DNA of 64,000 nt, from positions 170,001-234,000 of the forward strand of contig NW_024727881.1 of NCBI RefSeq assembly GCF_018991925.1. The letters are read 5' to 3'. Each line of letters begins with the position of its first letter. Position 1 is the first letter of the stretch. The stretch is from Homarus americanus (taxonomy: Eukaryota; Arthropoda; Malacostraca; Decapoda; Nephropidae). The position numbers were made by a program, and so were the translations under genes. Positions 32,043 through 41,768 of the stretch are shown piece after piece. Below the pieces are notes generated by a model. It was not told the origin of the DNA and made no database searches. It worked only from the letters and a program-made list of their open reading frames with translations.

Positions 32043-32660
32043 AGGAACTATGTAGGTATAATGAGCCGAGTTGAGACGTAAAAGAAGGTACTTGTGGGAA
32101 AGGAAAAAAATTAAGTGGAAAAGAATTTTATCCAAGTTATTAAAACATAAGAAAATACAGAACAAAATCTTATTAAGTAATCAATAAAGATAGAGAGTGA
32201 AATATTAATACATGAAACTTATAGAATATGACTAGAAATATACAAATAATTATGAGTGTTTGGAGCTGACAGTGTGTATGGAGAGAAGGTGTGCACGCTA
32301 ATAGTTTGTGTGTGCTGACAGTGTGTTCTTAAGAGTGCGTCCGAGAGTGTGTGCTGACCTCCATGTTGAGGTGGAAAAGCTTCGCCCTTGACCCTGGAGA
32401 GTTACGTGTTACACCAAGGAACAAGGAGAGATAACACGGGGCGTCCTCATGTAAACATCAATATCACATAGTCGTACACTGAGACAGGTACTGTACAAGC
32501 CACACCCGACACTGGATGACCTCTGGTGAAGCTAAGCTGTCCCGGGATAACCCAACGTGTTCAGCACCTGTACTACTTCCGTTACATTCACGGTATTCAC
32601 AGGAAGCTCTAGGACGTTGTTTAGGAAGGGCAAGTGAGGGTTCATGGTATCGTGGTTAGT
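32043..32660. other. Mostly unique sequence; possible minus-strand exon at its right
   Basis: 32250-32360 contains three copies of GCTGACAGTGTGT or GTGTGTGCTGAC. From 32532 a minus-strand frame is open into the next feature. Confidence 0.35.
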
Positions 32661-32861
32661 GCCTGGTACCTTCACCCCACCTGGCACCCTCATCCGACCT
32701 ACCACCCTCACCTGACCTCCAACCCTCACCTGACCTTTCACCCTCACCTGACCTCCCACAACTGAGTATTTCCACTCCATGTAATAATATTTGCACACTG
32801 AGTAAACTAATGCCAATGTAAACGAACAACTATGATCCTGTAAAATAACACTGCAATACAA
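32532..32861 (-). other. Unrecognised 109-codon frame containing a GGQVRV hexapeptide repeat
   Basis: The frame starts MYCSVILQDHSCSFTLALVY, passes an 18-bp tandem repeat that encodes GGQVRV-type hexapeptides, and ends VLELPVNTVNVTEVVQVLNT then LGYPGTA and stop. A minus-strand acceptor-like TGTTATTTTACAG ends at 32838. The C-terminal third is repeat-free and protein-like, but no family is recognised. Confidence 0.25.
32663..32760. repeat. 18-bp minisatellite, CCCTCACCTGACCTCCAA type
   Basis: Five units, of which the three at 32705-32757 are closest. Each contains CTCACCTG, which on the minus strand is CAGGTGAG, the 5' splice-site consensus. Confidence 0.85.
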
Positions 32862-32869
32862 TCACACGT

Positions 32870-33823
32870 GTTATCGCTTTGTTATATGTCCATGCACGTT
32901 GATCAGAATTGCTCCCAAGGTATTTAATTATTTTGTAGATGTTCAATATTGCAATAACTCACATTTTAATTAATTTTGATCAAGGTTATTTAAGAAGTAA
33001 CTGTCTCTTCGGTCATTACTCAAACACTTAAATGAACTACGTATGATTTGAGATCTTTATTATCTAAAAATAATTTCTATTTTATTCACCAATTATTGAT
33101 TTTGTTGTGTTCTTTAATTACGACTTGTGTTGTTGTGTTAGGTTGTTATAAGGTTGTAATTTACTTCTATAATTATAATAACAAAATACCCAGGCTATGG
33201 TAAAGCTTAATAAACTACTAAGTTATTTTTCACCATCATATCTCTCCCTTTGTATAATTACCTATTTCAACATATTAATAACCACCCCATTTTTCATTAT
33301 AATTTTTCTATTTCTTATCACCGCATTTTTTTTAACATTACCAAATTATTTCCCCTTTGAAACTAGACCTCAATGAGCACATAGTCAATAGCACGTAATA
33401 ACTTCCTCATTAATTACGGAATGACTCAATAGCTTTCATTAAAAATTCATTAGCTATTGTTTTCACTTGGCGTTATATCACTATCCTTATCTAGCTTGGT
33501 GTCAAATAGCTTTTATAATATCTATTTAATTTCACTATTAATTTAAAAGTTATTGTTGGGGGATAAATTGTCAGCTTTATTTACATTTAGGCAATTAACA
33601 GGAGGAAATATTTTTGGTTTATTTCTTCAATATATTCTTTTTAATTTATTCTACGATTCACATATTTAGGTATTTATTTCATTATATTATCTATATCTAA
33701 ATTGAAATCGTATGTACTGTATCACAACCCTGCATTATCTCCCCAGCACTGTATCACAACCCCGGGAACAACTGACAAATTGATGTAAAAACAAGTCGAA
33801 TATAACAGTACAGTAGTTTCCTG

Positions 33824-33824
<1 letters not shown>
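32870..33824. other. AT-rich unique sequence
   Basis: Nearly 1 kb with high AT, stops in all frames and no clear period. No gene, no promoter cluster. GTATCACAACCC is duplicated at 33718 and 33751. Confidence 0.5.

Positions 33825-33825
<1 letters not shown>

Positions 33826-33880
<55 letters not shown>
33826..33880. repeat. (GT)27 microsatellite
   Basis: A GT tract running directly into GATTGGCTCCGCCC. Confidence 0.95.
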
Positions 33881-33881
<1 letters not shown>

Positions 33882-34016
33882 TTGGCTCCGCCCTTGATCC
33901 ATGTCAGGTGAGCCAGGTAGGCGCCGCCAGGTCTCTGTACTGTACACCTGCACGACCAACGCTAACTGACAAGGTGTTCAAACTCCGGCCATACGCGCCA
34001 GGTATTGTATATATAA
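33879..34016 (+). promoter_or_regulatory. Promoter-like cluster: inverted CCAAT, GC box, TATA
   Basis: GATTGGCTCCGCCC at 33880-33893 combines an inverted CCAAT box with the Sp1-type core CCGCCC. A CpG-containing segment follows (GGCGCCGCCAGG near 33919; CCATACGCGCCAGG near 33989), then TATATATAA at 34008-34016. Downstream is the 17-bp array, not an evident exon. Confidence 0.35.
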
Positions 34017-34020
34017 CACT

Positions 34021-34222
34021 CTAAACCAGCAACTCTGTTAAACCAGGAAATCTGTTAAACCAGGAAATCTGTTAAACCAGGAAGTCTGTTAAAGCAGGAA
34101 GTCTGATAAGCCAGGAAGTCTGATAAGCCAGGAAGTCTGTTAAACCAGGAAGTCAATTAAACCAGAAGTCTGTTAAACCAGGAAGTCAATTAAACCAGGA
34201 AGTCTGTTAAACCAGGGAGTCT
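34021..34222. repeat. 17-bp minisatellite, GTTAAACCAGGAAGTCT type
   Basis: Twelve units of GTTAAACCAGGAAGTCT with AAATCT, AAGTCAA and GATAAGCC variants. It shares TTAAACCAGGAA with 376-458. Confidence 0.95.
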
Positions 34223-34627
34223 GTATCTCTCCTCTTCTTTGACCCATTTCAAAGGTGTTTACTCTCAATATTCCATCATTTTTAAGAGTTAAATTTTGTT
34301 AATCTTTTCAATTAACAAGATTCTAATTACGACATCATACACAGTTCATCGTCTGGTGCTTATATCAACAAAGGTTCCCAATTAACATAGTACGAACAAC
34401 CCAATTTTATCGCCAATTCCTCGCCAAGTCCAAAATTTTACCTATTCTAAAAACGGCCAAATCCTCCTCCACCTCTTCTCTAATTTAAATTATTCCCTAT
34501 TCCAACAACAGAGACAGAACCCAATTAACCAGAATTGTTATTAGTTCCCAGTTCCGACAACATATAATACCAAATTAATTCCCAATTACGACAGCACCTG
34601 ATATCTCCCAATTATTCATCAATTTGG
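34223..34627. other. AT-rich sequence with recurring CCCAATTA words
   Basis: TTCCCAATTAAC, CCCAATTTTATC, CCCAATTAACC, TCCCAATTACGACA and CCCAATTATTC recur from 34377 to 34615. Probably a decayed tandem repeat. No gene. Confidence 0.45.
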
Positions 34628-34906
34628 CCTCCTCCCTCCACCTGCCCTCACCCTCCACCTGCCTTCACCCTCCACCTGCCCTCACCCTCCACCTGCCCTC
34701 ACTCTCCACCTGCCCTCACTCTCCACCTGCCCTCACCCTCCATCTGCCCCTAACCTCCGCCTGCTCTCACTCTCCACCTGCCCTCACCTCCCCTGCCCTC
34801 CACACCTCCACCTGCCTCACCCTCCACCTGCTCTCACTCACCTCCACCTGCCCTCCCCTCCCCCCTCCTCACCCTGCACCTGCCCTCACCTCCACCTGCC
34901 CTCACC
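34628..34906. repeat. 17-bp minisatellite, CCCTCCACCTGCCCTCA type
   Basis: About 16 units, each with the E-box CACCTG. Some units are shortened or deleted after 34790. Confidence 0.9.
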
Positions 34907-34956
34907 GACTGGTCAGAGTCTGTCTGCCTGACGGGTCCCTCCCTCTCTCTCCCATG

Positions 34957-34984
34957 TAATAATAATAATTAATAATAATAATTA
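34957..34984. repeat. Short (AAT)n
   Basis: Imperfect AAT run. Confidence 0.8.
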
Positions 34985-35169
34985 ACGGTTTATTGAACAA
35001 GTTCTGCAGCCCGAAGACTGAAAATATACATTGAAAAAAAATGGCTTATTACATACAAAGACATGGGGTGGGTGGGTCGTTTAGTAAAAGCTTTCATTAC
35101 TGAAAGAAGAAGGAACAATAATTGAACATACAAATTATTTTAGTTTACAGCTGATGGCCCGGGCCTGGG
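34985..35169. other. Unique sequence
   Basis: No gene. A/T-rich at the left, GGCCCGGGCCTGGGC at 35156-35170. Confidence 0.35.
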
Positions 35170-35385
35170 CTGGTCATGGAGACACCAGGTGGTGTGGTGT
35201 TCACGTGGTGTAGTAACTCGTCCTTGGGTGTTGATATGAAGGACCTCACGTGGTCATGGAGACACCAGGTGGTGTGGTGTTCACGTAGTGTAGTAACTCG
35301 TCCTCGGGTGTTGATATGAAGGACCTCACGTGGTCATGGAGACATCGGGTGGTGTGATGTTCACGTGGTGTAGTAACTCGTCCTC

Positions 35386-35391
<6 letters not shown>
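35170..35391. repeat. 80-bp tandem triplication
   Basis: TGGTCATGGAGACACCAGGT starts at 35171, 35251 and 35331 (the last with an ATCGGGT variant), exactly 80 bp apart. Each unit includes TTCACGTGGTGTAGTAACTC and, in the first two, GGTGTTGATATGAAGGACCT. The third is cut off at GGTGT by the GT tract. Confidence 0.95.

Positions 35392-35453
<62 letters not shown>
35388..35453. repeat. (GT)32 microsatellite
   Basis: Starts exactly at the GGTGT position of the third 80-bp unit. Confidence 0.95.
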
Positions 35454-35454
<1 letters not shown>

Positions 35455-35820
35455 CCCTACTTTTAGAGACAGACAAACACATACACACATGCAAAGACAC
35501 ATACATACATCACACACACAAACATATGGTCATAGTGTGTAGCAGCAGCTGTGTGTTTAGCAGGGCCGAGTGATCCACTGAAACATGTACACAGAATAAA
35601 CCTGGTTCCGAGAAGAGAGGTTTACATCAATACATTATTTATCACGTGAGTGTGGTTTAATACACCAATACTTACACAGATACAGATACACATACCTACA
35701 AACACACACACACACAATACCTAAACACACACACAAGAACCAATCACCTCACGCCACTATGGACACGCCACTTGCATGCTGTTTAATTTTCATAGTTGCC
35801 GTCGCTATGTACTCACACAA
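35454..35820. other. Mixed sequence with CA-rich patches
   Basis: ACACATACA words at 35475-35525 and 35680-35735; otherwise unique. No gene is recognised. Confidence 0.4.
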
Positions 35821-35889
35821 GACGCCCCCCCCGGCCACACCTTCCCTAACACACGCGATATGTAGTATACATTCTTCTACATTGACGAC

Positions 35890-36010
35890 AGCAACTCCTT
35901 CAAGAGGGGAGGGGGTTGAGGGGAGGGAGGGTGGGGAGGGTTGGGGTGGGGAAGGGTTGGAGAGGGAGGGTAGTTGGGAGGTGTTGGGTGGAGTTGGGGG
36001 GTAGGGGGGG
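35890..36010 (+). other. G-rich, quadruplex-capable tract
   Basis: GGGAGGG, TTGGGGTGGGG and GGGGGG runs over 120 bp. Confidence 0.7.
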
Positions 36011-36093
36011 TTAATACAGTTGCCACCTGATGAATTTCGGACCATATTTACCCTCTTGCTCACTTTCTTCACCTCTTACTAACGTCCCCTTCA

Positions 36094-36168
36094 ATTCTCT
36101 CTCTCTCTCTCTCTCTCCCTTCCTCCATTTCTCTCTCTCTCTCTCTCTCCCTCTCTCCCTCCTCTAGA
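36094..36168. repeat. Interrupted (CT)n tract
   Basis: Two CT blocks (36097-36117 and 36130-36150) with CCCTT interruptions. The opposite strand reads GAGAG. Confidence 0.85.
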
Positions 36169-36207
36169 AAACTAAAACTCCCACGAAATTCCAAGTCAGA
36201 TCACAGG

Positions 36208-36338
36208 CCAATCGACGACACACAGGGGGTGATAGTGGCGACCAGACAAACACACCCACTATTCTTTCACTACCTGCACCACAATGCTATCTACACACAC
36301 TAACTTACCTGCACTAACACCTAATTTACTCTATCAAG
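36208..36338 (+). other. Candidate promoter-proximal segment and first exon
   Basis: A CCAAT box at 36208-36212 follows the GAGA-type tract. ATG at 36284, in the context CACAATG, opens MLSTHTNLPALTPNLLYQ and stays open to a strong donor AAG|GTGAGTAA at 36338/36339. AT-rich, intron-like sequence follows. The exon would have 55 coding bases. No downstream exon could be identified, so this is a hypothesis. Confidence 0.25.
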
Positions 36339-36600
36339 GTGAGTAATGAGATAAAGGTGTTTATTCTTTGCCATATATCGAATGTAAATGTAGTTGGGAA
36401 AGTTTATTTAGATTTATTTTAATAGGATAATAGAGGAAAAGTTTGAGAGGTTTTTTTTAATGGAATAAACTTAGGTTGATGAAATGTGTTTAATAATTTT
36501 TTTTTTGAGTAATAATGAGGTGGTATTTTTTTTGTCTTTAGTTTGTATTTAATAATGTTGATAGAAACCTTTGGTGTTTAGGTATATTTCATAGAGAATA
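36339..36600. other. T-rich unique sequence
   Basis: Poly-T runs at 36452, 36499 and 36528. It could be intronic if the exon to the left is real. Confidence 0.35.
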
Positions 36601-36604
36601 ATAA

Positions 36605-36800
36605 TGGTGTGGGTGTGGACTGGGTGTGTGGGTGTGGGCCGAGTGTGTGGGTGTGGACTGGGTGTGTGGGTGTGGGGCTGAGGTGGGTGTGGACTGGGTG
36701 TGGGTGTGGGCCAGTGTGTGGGTGTGGACTGGGTGTGTAGGTGTGGACTGGGTGTGTGGATGTGGACTGGGTGTGTGGGTGTGGACTGGGTGTGTGGGTG
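36605..36800. repeat. 19-bp minisatellite, GGGTGTGGACTGGGTGTGT type
   Basis: About ten units. On the plus strand it encodes VWTGCVG-type peptides only because stops are absent. Confidence 0.9.
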
Positions 36801-36930
36801 GACAGGGCCTGGTGGATGACTTTGGGGGGATGACTTGGGCCGGGAGGGGGGTGACTTGGCCCGGGGGAGGGAGGGGATCAGCCGGAAGAGGGGGGGGTAA
36901 TCAGCCAGAAGGGGGGGTGAGGTTGGACCG
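36801..36930 (+). repeat. G-rich short repeat, GGGGGGTGACTTGG type
   Basis: TGACTTGGGCCGGGAGGGGG and TGACTTGGCCCGGGGGAGGG, then two ATCAGCC-GAAG-GGGGGG units. Quadruplex-capable. Confidence 0.75.
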
Positions 36931-37259
36931 GGAGTATTTCAACACCGGTAATGAGGATATATCCCGATTGCCTTTTAATGAGTAAAAATGTTATCAAAAT
37001 GACTTCTTAATGACCTTCAGGGACATTAAATAACTGAGGTAAATTTCCTCAGTAAGACACGAGCTGAGGAAACTCCTGAGGTAAAAAAAATAAAAAAATA
37101 GACCTATGTAGAGGTTGTTTGTTTGTTGTTGTTGTTGTTGTTAATGTGACTAACCTCATTATTATTATTTTTAGATAATTTGCCTTGAATATATTACCTG
37201 ATAAATACCCACAGACAGTAATCGCGAGAGAGTACATCAAAGGCTTGTATTTTTTTTAA
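36931..37259. other. Unique sequence with (GTT)n
   Basis: (TTG)n at 37115-37141; otherwise AT-rich. No gene is seen. Confidence 0.4.
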
Positions 37260-38130
37260 TCTTTTAATCCTTTTCATTCACTTTGGGTTCAAGTTTCTCT
37301 TAACTCTCCTTCACTACTCCTCCTCCTTCTCCTCTCTCCGCTCCTCCTTTCCTCGTTCTCCTCATCTCCCCCCCACTCCTTGTATTCGTATCCTCCTCTT
37401 CTCACCGATTTAGTCTTTTTTCTAAAGTTTTTCTCACATTTTTCATCCTTCCTTTTGTTTCGTATATTCTTCCTTCCTCAACTATTCCTCCTCCTCATCC
37501 TCCTCCTCCTCCTTTCCTTCCTCACCCTCTCTTTCTCCTCTTTACATTTCAATTTTCCTTTCTCTTCGATCTCAACCTCTTTTCTCTTCTCCCCTTCTTC
37601 CTACTTTCCCCCCTCTTCCGTCACCTCCTATCCCTCTTCTCCTCCTCGTTTTCCTCCTCCTCCTCCTTGTCTTCCTCCTCCTCCTCCTCCTCCTCCTCCT
37701 CCTGGACTAACAACAAGCCGCCCATCGTGTAGTAACATTATTCAACCCGTCCAAGATGGTGTGTCTTCCGCCCACTCTCTCGCCCACTCTCCCTCACTCC
37801 CAACGCTTCCAAGATGGTGCCTCTCCTGCCCACTCTCTCTCACTCCCGCCCACTCTTCTTCATTCTTCCTCCTACGCCCTTATTCTCCCTCCCTCTCTTC
37901 CTTCTACGCCCTTATTCTCCCTCCCTCTCCCTCATTCTCTCTCCATCTCCCTCATTCTTTCTCCTACTCCCTTCTTCTCCCTCCCTCTCATTCTCCCTCA
38001 CTCTCCCTTAATTTCCCTGCGTCTTCCATATTCTCCCTCCCTCTTCCACATTTCCTCTCCCTTATTCTCACACACTCTCCCTCATTCCCCCTCCCTTTTT
38101 AACCCACTAAGACATTATACAACCAAAAAA
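37260..38130. other. Pyrimidine-rich tract with (CCT)n and a 59-bp duplication
   Basis: Plus strand almost all C and T. (CCT)n lies at 37644-37701. TCCAAGATGGTG occurs at about 37749 and 37808, followed by GCCCACTCTCTC, giving a 59-bp duplication. Frames of up to 240 codons here are Ser/Pro/Leu artefacts. Confidence 0.7.
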
Positions 38131-38246
38131 ATTCTTTAACACTGCAAGCTACTGAGCCTTAGCGCTGCAACTACTTATAAAAGTGTTGTAGTTTTATAAG
38201 TGTGGAGTAAGTCGTTGGTAATTTTATAAGTAAGAGCTACTTTTGT

Positions 38247-38247
<1 letters not shown>
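38131..38247. other. Short unique sequence
   Basis: AAGTGTTGTAGTTTTATAAG and GTAATTTTATAAGT show a weak duplication. No gene. Confidence 0.4.

Positions 38248-38248
<1 letters not shown>

Positions 38249-38320
<72 letters not shown>
38249..38320. repeat. (GT)36 microsatellite
   Basis: A GT tract. Confidence 0.95.
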
Positions 38321-38322
<2 letters not shown>

Positions 38323-38460
38323 TTTGCCTATATACGTCGAACTATGCTTATATTTTCAGTAGCTTATATTTACAAAGGAGTGAGAGGGAGAAATAGGGAA
38401 ATAGGAGGAAAATGAAGAGGGAGAGGGAGGAGAGGAATAAGGAGAAGTGATGAGAGAGAC

Positions 38461-38467
<7 letters not shown>

Positions 38468-38533
<66 letters not shown>
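38468..38533. repeat. (GA)33 microsatellite
   Basis: A GA tract, with purine-rich sequence to its left from 38380. Confidence 0.95.
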
Positions 38534-38536
<3 letters not shown>

Positions 38537-38621
38537 TGGGGTCAACCAGGTGATGGAGACAGACAGCCACGGTCCAGATGTTATTGTTGCGGAACGATGG
38601 ATTCTCTAGTATAGTTTATCT

Positions 38622-38633
38622 CTTCTCTCTCTC

Positions 38634-38667
<34 letters not shown>

Positions 38668-38668
38668 G
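38622..38668. repeat. (CT)n microsatellite
   Basis: A CT tract with one GTCTCT interruption. It is inverted relative to the GA tract at 38468-38533, with about 90 bp between them. Confidence 0.9.
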
Positions 38669-38699
38669 TTCTGTCGGCTGGCCTCTATGTGGATGCTCG

Positions 38700-39185
38700 T
38701 GAAAGTGAGAGATGGTGTGAAAGTGAGTGAGAAGAATTATAAAGAAACATCAATACTAAGAAAGGGATAAATAAAGATACACGAAATGAATGAGGAGAAG
38801 CAAAGAAGAAGAAGAAGAAGAAGAAGAAGAAGAATAACAACAATAACCACAAGAAGAAGAAGAAGAAGAATAACAGCAATAACCAAAACAACAACAAAAT
38901 AAAATACATAAACAAACTCTAAATAAAACAAGAGAGGAAAACTAAAAAAAGAAGACGACAATAAACGAGGAATAACTAAAACAAAAGCAAGAAACAAATA
39001 CCAAAACAAGAACACACAAGATTGAAAGGGTGAAACAGAGGATGAAGGAACAGAAGGGGAAGAAGGGAAACACAAAACCCATAACCAGGACGAACAGGGA
39101 ATAAGAGAGGGTGAAAACAGAGGTAAAAGAAAAGAGGCAGAAATATTGGGGGGAAAAAAGATGGTCTCGTTGTATGAGGATCAAT
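38700..39185. other. A-rich purine tract with (GAA)n
   Basis: (GAA)n at 38803-38833 and 38852-38870; the rest is A-rich. Hydrophobic minus-strand frames are compositional. Confidence 0.7.
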
Positions 39186-39189
39186 GATT

Positions 39190-39290
39190 CTCTTTCTCTC
39201 TCTCTCTCTCTATCTCTCTTTCTGTTTCTCTCTATACATATTCGTTTATCCGTCTCTCTCTCTCTATGTTTCTCTCAATCATTCTCATTC
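39190..39290. repeat. Interrupted (CT)n tract
   Basis: CT runs with TATCTC and TGTTTC interruptions. Confidence 0.8.
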
Positions 39291-39300
39291 TATATTTCGC

Positions 39301-39302
<2 letters not shown>

Positions 39303-39374
<72 letters not shown>
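39303..39374. repeat. (GT)36 microsatellite
   Basis: A GT tract. Confidence 0.95.
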
Positions 39375-39375
<1 letters not shown>

Positions 39376-39579
39376 ATGAACGTGTATTCAATCGATGTAT
39401 ATATAGCATTAATAGAGTCTATACAATTCTCTATTTGGTCTGATTTGCCTTTATACATTCATATATCACGTAGGAGTATTTTTGGCTGTATATTCTGGAC
39501 ATACAGGTTATCATACCTCCCCTCTGTATACATGCCATCAGCGCAGCATACCACTCTCGATATATCCACAAGTTTGCCG

Positions 39580-39795
39580 ATGTCGATGTATTCAAGGGCC
39601 TCTTAACTCTTAAATCCACAACCACGATGTACAAAGTCCAAGAGGCCGTAACTCTGAAGTCCCCCCCCCCGTCACGGCACAACCAAAGTCCAAGGGGCCG
39701 TAACTCTTCAAGTCCCCCGTCACCACACAACAAAGTTTAAGGGTCTAAAGCTCTGAAGTCCCCCGTCAACCAAGTCCAAGGGGCCGTAACTCTGT
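39580..39795. repeat. About 50-bp minisatellite, AAGTCCAAGGGGCCGTAACT type
   Basis: Four to five units, each with AAGTCCAAGGGGCCGTAACT, a CTGAAGTCCCCC part and GTCACCACACAAC. Spacing is 40-65 bp because of indels and one C-run of 13. Confidence 0.8.
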
Positions 39796-40287
39796 ATATT
39801 TGTGTGGAGAAATGCTAACTGTCTAACTCGCCCGAGGTGTTGTGGTAATACATCAGGACACCGGGTTGGGTTGACATCCATCACTATTTATTTAAGTTCT
39901 CGTGTTGACAACTCCCGGACGGACGAAGGGAGAGCGTCAAGTCCTGTGTAAGCATACCTTGAGACCTCCATAAACTACTGGGTATATTTGTAAGTGAAAT
40001 ATATTAGGTTATATTCAACAGAATCTGCCTGCTATACTAAAATGTGACTGGAGTTTGTCCGGATATATTCACGAAAAACAACCGGATATAATGAAATCGA
40101 ACTAAGAAATTACCGGATATGAATATAGCTAAGGAACGTGATTAAACTCAAGATATATTTTAATATATTTCGACATACTCATGATTGAAGTATGTCCGAT
40201 TATATCCAAGAAAATATATTAAAGAAAATTATAACATTAATACATACGCGACACACCTCAAAAGGATCAATAAACAAAGGTATGCTT

Positions 40288-40288
<1 letters not shown>
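39796..40288. other. AT-rich sequence with CCGGATATA words
   Basis: CCGGATATATTC, CCGGATATAATG, CCGGATATGAAT and TCCGATTATATCC recur at 40057, 40081, 40114 and 40196. Likely a decayed repeat. No gene. Confidence 0.45.

Positions 40289-40289
<1 letters not shown>

Positions 40290-40359
<70 letters not shown>
40290..40359. repeat. (AC)26-(AG)9 compound microsatellite
   Basis: AC to 40342, then AG to 40359. Confidence 0.95.
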
Positions 40360-40574
40360 TTAGATTTAGTTATACTCGTCAAAAGAAAATATAGTACAAC
40401 CGATCTACAATCTACAGCCAGTTAAGCATACCTCAGAAGGGATCAATAAAGTGAAGTATACCTGAATCAAATTCCCTTATACTCTGCTATACTCCTGACA
40501 ATAAGAGCATAACAAAATATGCTGATTGGTAACCATTTGCATACCAACAGTAAGCAGATCTGAATGAGGCTCAA

Positions 40575-40577
<3 letters not shown>
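40360..40577. other. Unique sequence
   Basis: AAGCATACCTCAGAAGGGAT near 40425 echoes ACACCTCAAAAGGATCAATA near 40252. No gene. Confidence 0.35.

Positions 40578-40578
<1 letters not shown>

Positions 40579-40625
<47 letters not shown>
40579..40625. repeat. (GT)23 microsatellite
   Basis: A GT tract. Confidence 0.95.
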
Positions 40626-40628
<3 letters not shown>

Positions 40629-40719
40629 ACCTGACATACTCCTAACTGAAGTATGTCTGGATATACTGGATAAAGAGAGTTGGATAATGGAGGCTCAGGG
40701 TAGGCGAGGGACTTGAAGG

Positions 40720-41105
40720 CTCCTCTCCTCCTGGCACCCCCCCTCAAAACCCTCCTCCTGGCACTACCTCCTCCTGGCACTACCCTCCTCCCAGCACTAC
40801 CTCCTCCTGGCACTACTCCTCCTCCTGGCACTACCTCCTCCTGGCACTCCTCCTCCTGGCACTCCTCCTCCTGGCACTACCTCCTCCTGGCACTACTCCT
40901 CCTCATGGCACTGCCCTCCCTCCTGGCACTACCTCCTCCTGGCACTCCTCCTCCCTGGCACTACCCTCCTCCTGGCACTACCTCCTGGCACTACCTCCTC
41001 CTGGCACTCCTCCTCCCGGCACTCCTCCTCCTGGCACTCCTCCTCCTGGCACTCCCTCCTGGCACTCCCATCCTCCCGGCACTCTCCTCCCGGCACTCCC
41101 GACTC
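40720..41105. repeat. 15-16 bp minisatellite, CTCCTCCTGGCACTAC type
   Basis: About 25 units of CTCCTCCTGGCACTAC with frequent loss of the ACTAC part. Leu/Pro-rich frames are artefacts. Confidence 0.9.
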
Positions 41106-41214
41106 CCAGTCTGCTCTCCATTGAGCGAATGTTAAAGTTGTGTTAATGGTAGTGGCCTGACTCACGGCACACACACACGCCCACACACGTCAAAAGCGAA
41201 CACACACACACACT

Positions 41215-41215
<1 letters not shown>

Positions 41216-41306
<91 letters not shown>
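41216..41306. repeat. (AC)45 microsatellite
   Basis: A 91-bp AC tract, with an interrupted AC-rich lead-in from 41167 and another (AC)11 at 41383-41404. Confidence 0.95.
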
Positions 41307-41308
<2 letters not shown>

Positions 41309-41519
41309 TTTGTGTCTGTGGTTGTGAGTGTGTGTGTGTATTTTACCAACATGTTCATGCGTGTAAGTTTGGCCATACTTGTATACACACACACACACAC
41401 ACACGCAGGCAAGAGTGTACTGTATTGATGTACAGAGAACACGCGAACACAAAATTGTAAATAATAAATATATTTTTAATTGTGCTCAGAATGTGTGACT
41501 TTTAATGTTAATAATTGTT

Positions 41520-41674
<155 letters not shown>

Positions 41675-41683
41675 GTATTGCTT

Positions 41684-41707
41684 GAGAGAGAGAGAGAGAG
41701 AGAGAGA
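41684..41707. repeat. (GA)12 microsatellite
   Basis: A GA tract. Confidence 0.9.
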
Positions 41708-41768
41708 CGCATCATATGACCCCTTTAACTATTCCCCCTAAAATACGCTTAAGTGTTGTGAATCCGGT

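Noticed and set aside
37380..38102. 240-codon Ser/Pro/Leu-rich open frame
   Set aside because: Same compositional cause; overlapping frames are equally open.
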